Assembly (NCBI GenBank): GCA_002343075.1 | Contig: DDRH01000036.1 | Span: forward strand, 62,001-126,000 | DNA: 64,000 nt | Direction: 5' to 3' | Source of the DNA: Phycisphaerales bacterium UBA2421 | GTDB taxonomy: Bacteria; Planctomycetota; Phycisphaerae; Tepidisphaerales; Tepidisphaeraceae | In this document: one piece after another, positions 16,993 through 25,056 of the stretch | Position numbering within the stretch: position 1 is the first letter of the stretch | Layout: every line of letters begins with the position of its first letter | Position numbers and translations under genes: made by a program | The notes under the pieces: model-generated | The model's database searches: none | The model's input: only the letters and a program-made list of their open reading frames with translations | Told to the model about the DNA's origin: nothing

Positions 16993-18990
16993 ATGGCGGA
17001 TACGCAAACGGGGATTGAATCGGCGTTGCAGGAAAATCGCACCTTTCCCCCACCCGCGGGGTTTGTCGCGAAAGCCCGACTTAAGTCGATGGACGAGTAC
17101 CAGCGACTTTACCGCGAGTCGATCGATCAACCCGAGCAATTCTGGGCGAACGTGGCCGCCGAACTCCACTGGTTCAAGCGCTGGGACAAAGTACTCGATT
17201 GGAACCTGCCGGATGCGAGATGGTTTGTCGGCGGAAAGACCAATCTGTCATACAATTGCCTCGATCGCCAGATCGCCGAGGGCCGCGGGGACAAGACTGC
17301 GATTATTTTTGAAGGTGAGCCGGTGACCCCGACCCCGGGAAGGTCTGCGGAGGGCCCCGGCCCCGAAGTTCGTAAAATTTCTTACGCTCAACTCAAAGCA
17401 CACGTCTGCCAGCTAGCGAACGCGCTGAAACAACATGGCGTCAGGAAGGGCGACCGGGTCACCATTTATATGCCGATGGTCCCGGAAGCCGTCGTCGCCA
17501 TGCTCGCCTGCGCTCGACTTGGCGCGGCGCACAGCGTGATCTTCGGTGGATTCTCGTCGCAGGCGATTGCCGACCGTGTGGAAGACGCCCAGAGCAACAT
17601 CATCATCACCGCCGACGGCGGCTTTCGCAGGGGTGCGGTCGTTTCGTTGAAGAAGCACGTCGACGAAGCGCTCACCAAGACGAACCTGGTTAAGAAGGTA
17701 GTCGTCCTGAAACGCACCGGCGAGCCAGTTTCGATGACGCCGGACCGCGATGTCTGGTGGGACGACATCGTCGCCGGCCAATCGCCAGAGTGCGCCGCGG
17801 AGGAGATGGATGCTGAAGACCTGCTTTTCGTGCTTTACACCAGCGGAAGCACTGGCAAACCCAAGGGCATCCAACACACCACCGCGGGATACATGGTGCA
17901 GACTTATCTCACTGCGAGATATGTCTTCGATCTGCAGGACACCGACATCTACTGGTGCACTGCCGACGTCGGCTGGGTTACCGGACATAGTTACATCGTA
18001 TACGGCCCGCTGGCCAACGGTGCCACTTGCATGATGTATGAGGGCGCGCCGAACTTTCCCGACTTCAGCCGCTTCTGGTCGATCATCGAACGCCACAAGG
18101 TCAGCATCTTCTACACCGCTCCAACCGCCATCCGCGCTTTTATGAAAGCAGGGCGGGAGTTTGTCGACAAGCACGATCTATCGTCGTTGAGGTTACTCGG
18201 CACCGTCGGCGAGCCGATCAACCCCGAGGCGTGGATGTGGTATCAGGATGTGGTTGGTCACAAGAGGTGTCCCATCGTCGACACCTGGTGGCAGACTGAG
18301 ACAGGCGCAATGATGATCACGCCGATCCCCGGTGCTACTCCTACCAAGCCGGGCACTGCCACGCTGCCTTTTTTTGGTGTTGATGCTGCCATCGTCGACC
18401 GCGATGGAAAAGAACTTCCGCATAACTCAGGCGGGTTATTGGTGATACGCAAACCCTGGCCAAGCATGCTCCGAGGGATCTTCAACGACCCCGATCGGTA
18501 CCAAAGGCAGTACTGGAGCGATGTGAAAGGCATGTATTTCACCGGCGACGGTGCCCGGCGCGACAGCGATGGATATTTTTGGATCATGGGCAGGGTGGAC
18601 GACGTTCTCAACGTCAGCGGCCACCGCCTGGGCACCGCGGAGATCGAAAGCGCCCTCGTGAGCCATCCGTCGGTAGCCGAGGCGGCGGTCGTAGGCATGC
18701 CCCACGAGCTAAAAGGGCAAGGCGTCGCTGCATTCGTCACGCTTCGCTCCGGCCACAAACCCGGTGACGACCTGAAGAAGCAACTGGTGCAAACAGTTCG
18801 CACGCAAATCGGCCCATTTGCCCAGCCGGATCAGATCCGTTTCACCGACGCGCTCCCAAAAACCCGCAGCGGGAAGATCATGCGCAGGCTGCTGAAGGAA
18901 GTTGCTGCCGGTGGGGAAGTAAAGGGCGATACAACAACCCTCGAGGATTTTGGCGTGATTGCCAAACTCAAAGAAAGTGATGAAGGGTGA
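16993..18990 (+). CDS. acs: acetyl-CoA synthetase (AMP-forming)
   Basis: Converts acetate, ATP and CoA to acetyl-CoA in the cytoplasm; 665 residues, near the family norm of about 650. It carries the P-loop-like [20 protein letters not shown], the region [21 protein letters not shown], the substrate segment [11 protein letters not shown], and the C-terminal [13 protein letters not shown], whose second Lys is the catalytic, acetylation-regulated residue. A short Pro/Gly-rich insertion (about residues 110-120, [12 protein letters not shown]) is unusual. ATG at 16993 has GGAGG five bases upstream; the in-frame TTG at 16981 overlaps that Shine-Dalgarno and is not the start. Divergent from actA; a link between acetate use and respiration is natural but not shown. 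Confidence 0.96.
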   Translation: MADTQTGIESALQENRTFPPPAGFVAKARLKSMDEYQRLYRESIDQPEQFWANVAAELHWFKRWDKVLDWNLPDARWFVGGKTNLSYNCLDRQIAEGRGDKTAIIFEGEPVTPTPGRSAEGPGPEVRKISYAQLKAHVCQLANALKQHGVRKGDRVTIYMPMVPEAVVAMLACARLGAAHSVIFGGFSSQAIADRVEDAQSNIIITADGGFRRGAVVSLKKHVDEALTKTNLVKKVVVLKRTGEPVSMTPDRDVWWDDIVAGQSPECAAEEMDAEDLLFVLYTSGSTGKPKGIQHTTAGYMVQTYLTARYVFDLQDTDIYWCTADVGWVTGHSYIVYGPLANGATCMMYEGAPNFPDFSRFWSIIERHKVSIFYTAPTAIRAFMKAGREFVDKHDLSSLRLLGTVGEPINPEAWMWYQDVVGHKRCPIVDTWWQTETGAMMITPIPGATPTKPGTATLPFFGVDAAIVDRDGKELPHNSGGLLVIRKPWPSMLRGIFNDPDRYQRQYWSDVKGMYFTGDGARRDSDGYFWIMGRVDDVLNVSGHRLGTAEIESALVSHPSVAEAAVVGMPHELKGQGVAAFVTLRSGHKPGDDLKKQLVQTVRTQIGPFAQPDQIRFTDALPKTRSGKIMRRLLKEVAAGGEVKGDTTTLEDFGVIAKLKESDEG

Positions 18991-19162
18991 CTGAAGGACG
19001 GCTGTTTGGTCGGATAATGCCAGACTGCATCTTGGCGATGCGGGCGATTCACCACGCGTTGCGCCCGTTCGATAGGATTCGACGGCGTGTGAAAGTCGAT
19101 TTCCATCATCCCGGATGTGGTTCCGGTTTACCAGAACACTAAGTTTGTGTTAGGATTCCATC

Positions 19163-19768
19163 ATGCGCTACAAGACGGTGCTTCTATTCGGTGCTCCAGG
19201 GAGCGGGAAGGGGACCCAGGGCAAAATCCTCGGTTCAATTCCCGGCTTCTACCATTTCGCCTGCGGCGATGTGTTTCGTTCGCTGGATTTGCAGAGCGAT
19301 GTAGGTAGGAAGTTCTGGGAATATTCCTCGCGCGGCGAACTTGTGCCGGACGAATTCACCATTGATCTCTGGAAGAATTACATCAAGGGCATGGAATGGG
19401 TTAACCGGTTTCACCCGGAAACCGAAATACTCGTGCTCGACGGCATTCCGCGCAGCGTGAAGCAGGCCAAGCTGATGGACGATCTCGTCGACGTCGTCAA
19501 GGTCATTTACCTCGTCTGCGGCGACCTCAGCAAGATGGTGGAGCGACTGAAACGCCGGGCGCTGAAAGAAAACCGCATTGACGATGCCAGCGACGCAGTC
19601 ATTCGCAAACGCATGGAAGTCTACGAGCGCGAAACCCGCCCCGTCCTCGAATACTACCCCGCGGACAAGGTGGTGCAGATTGACGCAACCATGAGCCAGA
19701 TCGAAGTGCTCAGCCGAATGATCGAATTACTTGTGCCTGTGAAGAAGCAAGTGGACGTGCGCAGATGA
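19163..19768 (+). CDS. adenylate kinase-type nucleoside monophosphate kinase (short form)
   Basis: A 201-residue phosphotransferase of the adenylate kinase family, interconverting AMP, ATP and ADP or a related NMP. The P-loop is GAPGSGKGTQ (residues 10-19). ACGDVFR replaces the usual SxGDxLR, and DGIPRSVKQ replaces DGFPRxxxQ. The LID is short, without Cys residues (RALKENRIDDASDAVIRKRM). ATG at 19163 has AGGA seven bases before it. Since AMP is a product of acetyl-CoA synthetase, the position after acs is suggestive, though 172 bases separate them. Some substitutions make it possible that the substrate is not AMP; a second, canonical adk may exist elsewhere. Confidence 0.85.
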   Translation: MRYKTVLLFGAPGSGKGTQGKILGSIPGFYHFACGDVFRSLDLQSDVGRKFWEYSSRGELVPDEFTIDLWKNYIKGMEWVNRFHPETEILVLDGIPRSVKQAKLMDDLVDVVKVIYLVCGDLSKMVERLKRRALKENRIDDASDAVIRKRMEVYERETRPVLEYYPADKVVQIDATMSQIEVLSRMIELLVPVKKQVDVRR

Positions 19769-19807
19769 AAGCCACTGGGGCACGGTTCGACTTTCGGAAC
19801 GCGTTTG

Positions 19808-19944
19808 AACCAGGAAGCTCACGAAGAACGCGAAGAGTACCAATCAAAAAAGCGAAATGGGAAATGGCCGGACAAATTCAAAAATCGTCCGGCCGCTTCC
19901 CTTCTTCCGCTCTTGTCTTCTTCTTTGTGCCCTTGGTGGTTAAC
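19808..19944. repeat. large imperfect inverted repeat between convergent adk and efp
   Basis: The core is a perfect 8-bp stem GGCCGGAC (19866-19873) / GTCCGGCC (19887-19894) with a 13-base A/T-rich loop. A GGGAA/TTCCC helix (19859-19863 with 19897-19901) extends it after a 2x2 internal loop. Outer arms match less perfectly: AACCAGGAAGCTCACGAAG on the left resembles the reverse complement of the right end, AACCACCAAGGGCACAAAG. The whole element is about 137 bases. It resembles the A/G-rich palindromic intergenic repeats common in planctomycetes, often mis-annotated as HEEHEE-type peptides. Here it could also end transcription from both sides. Confidence 0.7.
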
Positions 19945-19950
19945 AATACT

Positions 19951-20505
19951 TCAGGCCCGACTCAGATATTGCGACGTTTCCGTGCTGACCCGAATCGTTT
20001 CCCCAATCTCGATGAACCCCGGGACGCGCACCGATAGCCCAGTTTCCAGTTCCGCGTCTTTGAGTTGGTTCGTCGCAGTTGCCCCTTTGATGTTCGGCGG
20101 GGTTTCGGTGACCTTCAGATCTACCGTTTTCGGTAACTCATAGCTGACGATCTTGCCGTCGTGATACATGGCGTTGATCTGCGTGTTGGGCTTGAGAAAT
20201 TTGATATCGTCGCCGAAGACTTCCTTTCCGATGGTCTCCTGCTCGTAGGTTTCCATATCCATTAGAATATGGCCGTCGTTGTCGCTGTAGAGATATTCGA
20301 CCACGCGGGTATCGAGGTTGGTGGTCTCAATGTCGTCGGTCGCACCCACCCTGCGGTCAATAATCGTGTTTTTCAGCACGTCGCGGAGTTTGAACTGCAC
20401 TTTGGCGCGCAGATTGCCGGGGGTATTGTGGTCGGCATTGGTGACGACGTAGAGTTTGCCCTCGATCTTCACGGCTTGGCCCCGGCGGATGTCGCTCGCG
20501 CGCAT
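19951..20505 (-). CDS. efp: elongation factor P
   Basis: A 184-residue EF-P, which binds between the ribosomal P and E sites and relieves stalling at polyproline stretches. The three-domain layout is complete: KOW-like domain I starting MRASDIRRGQAVKIEGKL, then OB domains with MDMETYEQETIG and the C-terminal signature VPGFIEIGETIRVSTET. The domain I loop reads DHNTPGNLRAK: Asn31 occupies the place of the Lys34 or Arg32 that is modified in E. coli or Pseudomonas. The ATG at 20505 is right because AAGGA lies upstream and the family starts there; 31 further in-frame codons upstream are not coding. Convergent with adk. Confidence 0.96.
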   Translation of the reverse strand: MRASDIRRGQAVKIEGKLYVVTNADHNTPGNLRAKVQFKLRDVLKNTIIDRRVGATDDIETTNLDTRVVEYLYSDNDGHILMDMETYEQETIGKEVFGDDIKFLKPNTQINAMYHDGKIVSYELPKTVDLKVTETPPNIKGATATNQLKDAELETGLSVRVPGFIEIGETIRVSTETSQYLSRA

Positions 20506-20561
20506 GTTCTTATCCTTACTGATCTTACAACGAAACACTCGACACCCGCGCCCTGCAGGCG

Positions 20562-20579
20562 GGCGGACTTCGGTCCGCC
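20562..20579. other. perfect 7-bp hairpin with a four-base loop upstream of efp
   Basis: GGCGGAC (20562-20568) and GTCCGCC (20573-20579) enclose TTCG on the plus strand, or CGAA in a minus-strand efp leader transcript. It lies 57 bases upstream of the efp start and is preceded by an SbfI-like palindrome CCTGCAGG. It could be a leader structure or part of a dispersed repeat. No T-run follows on either strand, so a terminator is less likely. Confidence 0.5.
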
Positions 20580-20708
20580 GGTCATTTGGATTCCTCAAAG
20601 CCCATCCAAAAACTGCGTTCGGAAGGGTCGAAAACTGTATTCGATGATCACTACACCGTCAATTCACGATGAAACGCGCCCTTCAGACGTCCAGACATTT
20701 CAGACGAA

Positions 20709-20744
20709 ATCGCCCGGCGGGACGGATGGGTCCCGCCGGGCGAT
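20709..20744 (-). terminator. strong terminator hairpin after the PEP-CTERM gene
   Basis: A perfect 15-bp stem: arms 20709-20723 and 20730-20744, each reading ATCGCCCGGCGGGAC in its own direction, with a six-base loop. It lies 37 bases beyond the stop of the leftward PEP-CTERM gene. The minus-strand sequence after the stem is TTCGTCTG, so the T-tract is short. The GC-rich stem and position make a rho-independent-like end likely. Confidence 0.7.
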
Positions 20745-20780
20745 GGATCTCAAACAAGGTTGCGCCCTTGGGCGAATTAC

Positions 20781-22574
20781 TCAGGCTCGACGCCGCCGTG
20801 CCGCAAGCCCGGCGAGTGCCAGACCAACGACAGCAAAGCTCGCCGGCTCAGGGACAGCCCGAGCGGCGTCGGCGGGGATCACAGTGCCGAAATTGGCCGC
20901 AAGTTCGGTAAAGTCGCCAAGGTCAACCGCGCCGTCATAGTTGAAATCGCCTTGACTCCACTTTGAACCAAGCCCGAATCCGGTGGCAAGCGCCGTGAAG
21001 TCATCCAAGTCGACACCGCCGGAGAGATTGGCGTCGCCAAGACGCGTATATCGAACAAGCACTGCAGTGCCATCGACGGTCTCACCCATGAAACTGGTAA
21101 TCCCAAGATCGGAGGCTTCAACAACGCCGAGCCCATTACCGTTGCTGGCGTTGGCAAGCGAACTGGTGATGCCATTGCCATCCCATGTTCCGCCATTGCG
21201 ACCCGCTGTAATGCGAGCCACTGTATCAGCGAGTGGCGAAACAGTCGGAGGATCCGTCTCAGGATAGTCAATGATCAGGCCGTTGTTGGTCAGATCAAGC
21301 TGCGCTGTCGGTGTCGCGGGAGAGACGCCACCGATTGTCAGCGTGCTGACGCTGCTTGCCACACCCGGACCGCTCGATGGTGGCACAATCCGCAGCGTTC
21401 CGGCGGCGACGTTCATGCCGCCAACCGTCTTCACGCGCTGAACATCTGCGCGGCCGGCCCCGGTCTTGGCCAGCGAGTTGGTTGCAAGAATAGCCTGGCT
21501 ATCGAAGTTGATCTCAGTGCCAATCGTCAGCACGGCACCGGCTTCGGCCACGCCGAGCTGAAGCGATCGGTTGGTGAGCAAAATCGGTGCATCAACCCGG
21601 TGACTGCCGGTGACGGCATCAATGGCGGCGGGGGTGAAGCTGCTGGCCGAGGTCATGGTCAGATGATTGTTGGCCGGATCATTTGAAACGATCGTATAAG
21701 AGTTTGCGTTGTCAAACTTGATGTTGTTCAACGTGGAGGCGAAGTCGAGGGTTACCGTCCGGGGAGCGGTGATCCCTGCGATGAAGTTCACGCCGTCGCT
21801 GATGCCAACACCAGGAATCAGCCCCTGGTTCCAGTTGTTCCCGTCTGACCAGTTGCCATCTGCGTCCGCAACCCATCGAATCGATGGCAGGGTTGTCTCA
21901 GCGCGCATCCAGAAGCTGAGCTGGTTACCCGGGCTGTAATCGATTGTCGGATTCGGCAGATTGCTCGCGTTGAAGGTGGTGAGGCGAATCCACGCCGTTG
22001 TAGCCGCCGTGTTGAACGCAAATGTCTCCCGGTACGACTGCAGGCCGCTCTGAGCAATTGTGTCATCCACGCCGCCGGTGTTTGGAGAAAGGGCGAGGAA
22101 CCCGGCGGTCGAGCCGCTGAAGCGGGGTTCCTGGAACATCACTTCCTGACCTGAGGTGAAGGGGGCCTCAAAATCAGCCAGCACGTTCGGCGTACCGCCG
22201 ACGGTGTTCACCACGTCATCAATCCACAGGCTGATGTCATCGCGCACGGCGCTGATGTTGCGAATGCGGATATGTTCGATTGTGCCCCGCGTACCATCAA
22301 GGACGCCATTGGCGGTCGCGCCGGCGAAACCCTGGACGGGGTCGGTGCCAAAATTGAAAACGAACTGCTGCCAGCTACCGTCGATGTTGAGCACCTGGCC
22401 ATCGAGGTTGATCCACTCGATGCCGTTGGCCGTACCACCGTTGCCACCGATGGGCTCGGTTGTGCCGGTTTCACGGACACCGACGGAAATCTGAAACGAC
22501 TGTGCCAGCGCCGTCGAGGCAGCCAGCGAAACTGCCGCGACTGCGGCGACATTACGAATAGAATTCATCTGCAT
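20781..22574 (-). CDS. secreted PEP-CTERM protein with dockerin-like calcium module
   Basis: A 597-residue exported protein. A signal peptide ends near ALAQS. A beta-rich region with jelly-roll-like (carbohydrate-binding) character follows (about residues 25-210), then a beta-helix/autotransporter-like stretch with Gly/Asn/Thr-rich repeats. Near the C-terminus two Asp-rich calcium loops (GDANLSGGVDLDDFTALA and GDFNYDGAVDLGDFTELA) form a dockerin type I-like module. The end is VPEPASFAVVGLALAG then RRRR: a PEP-CTERM sorting signal. The start is ATG at 22574 (MQMNSIRN), directly after GGAGGAGAT; the ATG six bases on is equally possible. Probably a surface or extracellular matrix protein; the ligand is unknown. 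Confidence 0.85.
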   Translation of the reverse strand: MQMNSIRNVAAVAAVSLAASTALAQSFQISVGVRETGTTEPIGGNGGTANGIEWINLDGQVLNIDGSWQQFVFNFGTDPVQGFAGATANGVLDGTRGTIEHIRIRNISAVRDDISLWIDDVVNTVGGTPNVLADFEAPFTSGQEVMFQEPRFSGSTAGFLALSPNTGGVDDTIAQSGLQSYRETFAFNTAATTAWIRLTTFNASNLPNPTIDYSPGNQLSFWMRAETTLPSIRWVADADGNWSDGNNWNQGLIPGVGISDGVNFIAGITAPRTVTLDFASTLNNIKFDNANSYTIVSNDPANNHLTMTSASSFTPAAIDAVTGSHRVDAPILLTNRSLQLGVAEAGAVLTIGTEINFDSQAILATNSLAKTGAGRADVQRVKTVGGMNVAAGTLRIVPPSSGPGVASSVSTLTIGGVSPATPTAQLDLTNNGLIIDYPETDPPTVSPLADTVARITAGRNGGTWDGNGITSSLANASNGNGLGVVEASDLGITSFMGETVDGTAVLVRYTRLGDANLSGGVDLDDFTALATGFGLGSKWSQGDFNYDGAVDLGDFTELAANFGTVIPADAARAVPEPASFAVVGLALAGLAARRRRA

Positions 22575-22740
22575 ATCTCCTCCGAAAGAATGATTCTGAA
22601 TCAAACGGTTAAGGTGATAACTTACCACCGACTCGTATCACGTTTCCTAGAATGACCCAATTCGTCGAGCTGCCTGCGTCATTGATCCCTGAAATCTGGG
22701 CAAAGCTTTCCGATTGTAACAACGGTCTCAAACGCGACCC

Positions 22741-23652
22741 CTAGTTGCTCGGAAAATCGAGAAACACTCCGGATCGGTCCCTTGGGACGTATGTCATGCC
22801 GACCCAGCATTCGCGCACTGTAACAGTCGATGCGTGACCGTCCGCAAAGAGTGCGTTCATGCCCTTCACCTTGATGGCTTGCTGGCGCGTGGTGCTCGGC
22901 TTGGTATGTCTGATGCCGTTTACAAGGAACGTGGTCTTCTCATTAAAGGGTGCCCCTTCAGCGACGAACGGCTGAAAGTTGATGTTGATCGGATGGAATT
23001 GAATGATGGTGAAGACAATACTGCCGTCGGCGTCCGCAACCACGACCCTCTCAGAGCCATGCTTGCGCCAGACACTACCCTTCACATACTGCCCGTCAAT
23101 ATCGGTTCGCGTGATTGCAGCCATTCGGCGCCTTGCAGGCCCGAAGTCCATTCCGCGATACATGCGATCCTCGTAGTATGTCGGGTGATAGGTCATCGCA
23201 TAGCCTATCAACGACGTTGGACCCAACGGGTTGCCAAAGTACCAAGGATCCTTGTCGCCCTTCCGCACAAAGCTTGGGCACGCAAACTTGTCGTAGCTGT
23301 CCCGTGCCTCCTCCAAATCGCGGGCCTCAGCGATCGTCTTCTTCCCGACAATGTACGGCGCGAGAAAATCCATCCACTGGCGATCGCCGTGACCGGCGGG
23401 GTAGCGCTTGGCCAGCACAGTACCACCTCCCGAGGCGTCGTGGTGAGCACAAACCGGCCACGCACCGTTGTAGTCTCGCTCGTACAAGAAAAAAGCCTGT
23501 CCGATCTGTCGGAGATTGCTCAGACATTTGACTGAATTGGCTTGCATTTTCGCCTTCGAGAGTGCCGGTAGCAAAATGCCTACAAGCAGGGCGATAATCC
23601 CAATGACCACAAGCAGCTCAACAAGCGTGAAACCACGTCGGCGATCGTTCAT
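22741..23652 (-). CDS. prepilin-like protein with N-terminal methylation motif and FADGH end
   Basis: A 303-residue pseudopilin-like protein of the type abundant in planctomycetes (DUF1559/H-X9-DG group). The leader MNDRRRG precedes FTLVELLVVIGIIALLVGILLPALSKAK, a canonical prepilin peptidase site (G/F) and hydrophobic helix, followed by CLSNLRQIGQAFFLYERDYNG. The C-terminus carries MNALFADGHAS, the hallmark of this group. Secretion would use a type II/type IV pilus-like system not present here. ATG at 23652 has GGAGG eight bases upstream, which settles the start. The function of these proteins is unknown; many copies per genome are usual. Confidence 0.9.
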   Translation of the reverse strand: MNDRRRGFTLVELLVVIGIIALLVGILLPALSKAKMQANSVKCLSNLRQIGQAFFLYERDYNGAWPVCAHHDASGGGTVLAKRYPAGHGDRQWMDFLAPYIVGKKTIAEARDLEEARDSYDKFACPSFVRKGDKDPWYFGNPLGPTSLIGYAMTYHPTYYEDRMYRGMDFGPARRRMAAITRTDIDGQYVKGSVWRKHGSERVVVADADGSIVFTIIQFHPININFQPFVAEGAPFNEKTTFLVNGIRHTKPSTTRQQAIKVKGMNALFADGHASTVTVRECWVGMTYVPRDRSGVFLDFPSN

Positions 23653-23726
23653 GGCGGGCCTCCGGAGGAGGGTGTGGCTCGAAAACGACGACAGCCCTTG
23701 CAATCGTCGAATTACATAACTTGTAT

Positions 23727-23755
23727 AATCTACCCAAGTTCGGCTAGAACGTCAA
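23727..23755 (-). promoter_or_regulatory. putative promoter of the prepilin-like gene
   Basis: On the minus strand TTGACG (23755-23750) and TAGATT (23732-23727) are 17 bases apart. The predicted start of transcription is about 70 bases before the ATG at 23652. The -35 box overlaps the 3' end of the ketosynthase gene, so the prepilin-like gene is probably transcribed separately from the fatty-acid-like cluster. Confidence 0.45.
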
Positions 23756-25038
23756 GAAATAAATCGCTTAATGATAATCGTATCGTTCTGCCCCCCGAAA
23801 CCGAAGCTGTTGCTCATCACTGCGTGCACCTTCGCTGCGCGGGCAGCGTTGGGAACATAGTCGAGGTCGCATTCGGGGTCGGGATGATCGAGGTTCATCG
23901 TCGGTGGGAGCACCTGATCGCGCAGCGCCAGCACGCAGGTAATCATCTCCACCGCGCCGGCAGCGGCGATGAGGTGGCCCATCATGCTCTTGATGCTGCT
24001 CACCGGCACCTCCTTGGCATGTGCGCCAAACACCTGCTTTATCGCAGCGGTCTCATTGCCGTCGTTTTCTTTCGTGCCGGTGCCGTGGGCGTTGATATAT
24101 TGGATATCGGTCGGCGCAAGCCTGGCATCGTCGAGGGCTTCGCGCATGGCGATCACTGCTCCAGTGCCATCGGGATGCTGGTCGGTAATGCGAAACGCGT
24201 CGGCGGTGGAGCCGTAGCCGACCACTTCGGCGAGAATGGGCGCGCCACGCATCTGTGCGTGTTCCAGGCTTTCCAGGATAACCATCCCCGCGCCCTCGCC
24301 GAGCACAAAACCGCCGCGATTGGCATCAAACGGCCTGCTGGCGCGGCGGGGGTCGTCGTTGGCCTGCGAGAGCGCTGTCAATCGGTTGAATCCCGTCACA
24401 CCGAACGGATGAATCATAGAGTGCGCGCCGCCGCCGATCATCACATCGGCATCGCCGCGCCGGATAATCATCGCCGCCTCACCGATCGCCTGTGTGCTGG
24501 CGGCGCAAGCAGTGAGACAGTTGAACGCTGGCCCCCGTGCGCCGGTAAGCAGCGCCAGGTGAGAGAGGGGCATGTTGGGTTCCTGCTCGACTTCGCGGAA
24601 CGGCTGCATCCGTTCCATGGCGATCTTCGCCCATTTCACAGCATCGATCTTGCCGTGGTCGGCATCCCATGATGCCAGGGAGGCGGTGGTGTATGCGTCA
24701 AAATCCAACTCGCCTTCGCCGGCACCGAGGTAGATCCCGACGCGGTCGAGGTCGAGCGTTGCCTTATCGAGTCTTGCATTGCTCCAAGCCTGCCCACACG
24801 CCGCCAGCGCAAACTGCGTATTGCGGCCCGCCATGCTGTGGGTAGCAAAATCGGCGATGTGGTCGGAGAGTTTGAAACCCTTCACTTCGGCGCTGATCGT
24901 GGTTGGAAACGACCGTGCGTTGAAAATACTGGTATGCGCAATTCCGCTGTCGCCGGCGAGCAGGCGTTTCCACGCCGACTCGATGTCGTGACCCATCGGG
25001 GTGATCCAGCCTATTCCGGTGATGACGACTCGATTCAT
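23752..25038 (-). CDS. beta-ketoacyl-ACP synthase (FabF/KAS II type), canonical
   Basis: A 428-residue condensing enzyme that elongates an ACP-bound acyl chain with malonyl-ACP. The full Cys-His-His set is present: nucleophile Cys178 in TACAASTQ, His in NAHGTGTKEND, and Lys/His in SSIKSMMGHLIAAAGAVE. The C-terminal SNSFGFGGQNDTIIIKRF is typical. Residues about 120-155 contain a longer than usual hydrophilic insertion. ATG at 25038 (MNRVVITG) is the family start; TTG at 25050 is rejected. Last of five leftward genes; the start is 18 bases after the stop of the ketosynthase-like gene, with which it may form a heterodimer. Substrate unknown. Confidence 0.92.
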   Translation of the reverse strand: MNRVVITGIGWITPMGHDIESAWKRLLAGDSGIAHTSIFNARSFPTTISAEVKGFKLSDHIADFATHSMAGRNTQFALAACGQAWSNARLDKATLDLDRVGIYLGAGEGELDFDAYTTASLASWDADHGKIDAVKWAKIAMERMQPFREVEQEPNMPLSHLALLTGARGPAFNCLTACAASTQAIGEAAMIIRRGDADVMIGGGAHSMIHPFGVTGFNRLTALSQANDDPRRASRPFDANRGGFVLGEGAGMVILESLEHAQMRGAPILAEVVGYGSTADAFRITDQHPDGTGAVIAMREALDDARLAPTDIQYINAHGTGTKENDGNETAAIKQVFGAHAKEVPVSSIKSMMGHLIAAAGAVEMITCVLALRDQVLPPTMNLDHPDPECDLDYVPNAARAAKVHAVMSNSFGFGGQNDTIIIKRFIS

Positions 25039-25056
25039 GGTTTGTTTCAATTCAGT

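Noticed and set aside
17413..18174. Frame of 253 codons opposite acs
   Set aside because: Antisense to the conserved adenylation core of acs; codon pattern follows the real gene.
19765..20143. Short + strand frames with AHEEREE-like translation between adk and efp
   Set aside because: They translate an A/G-rich inverted repeat and the antisense of efp; such peptides are a known mis-annotation.
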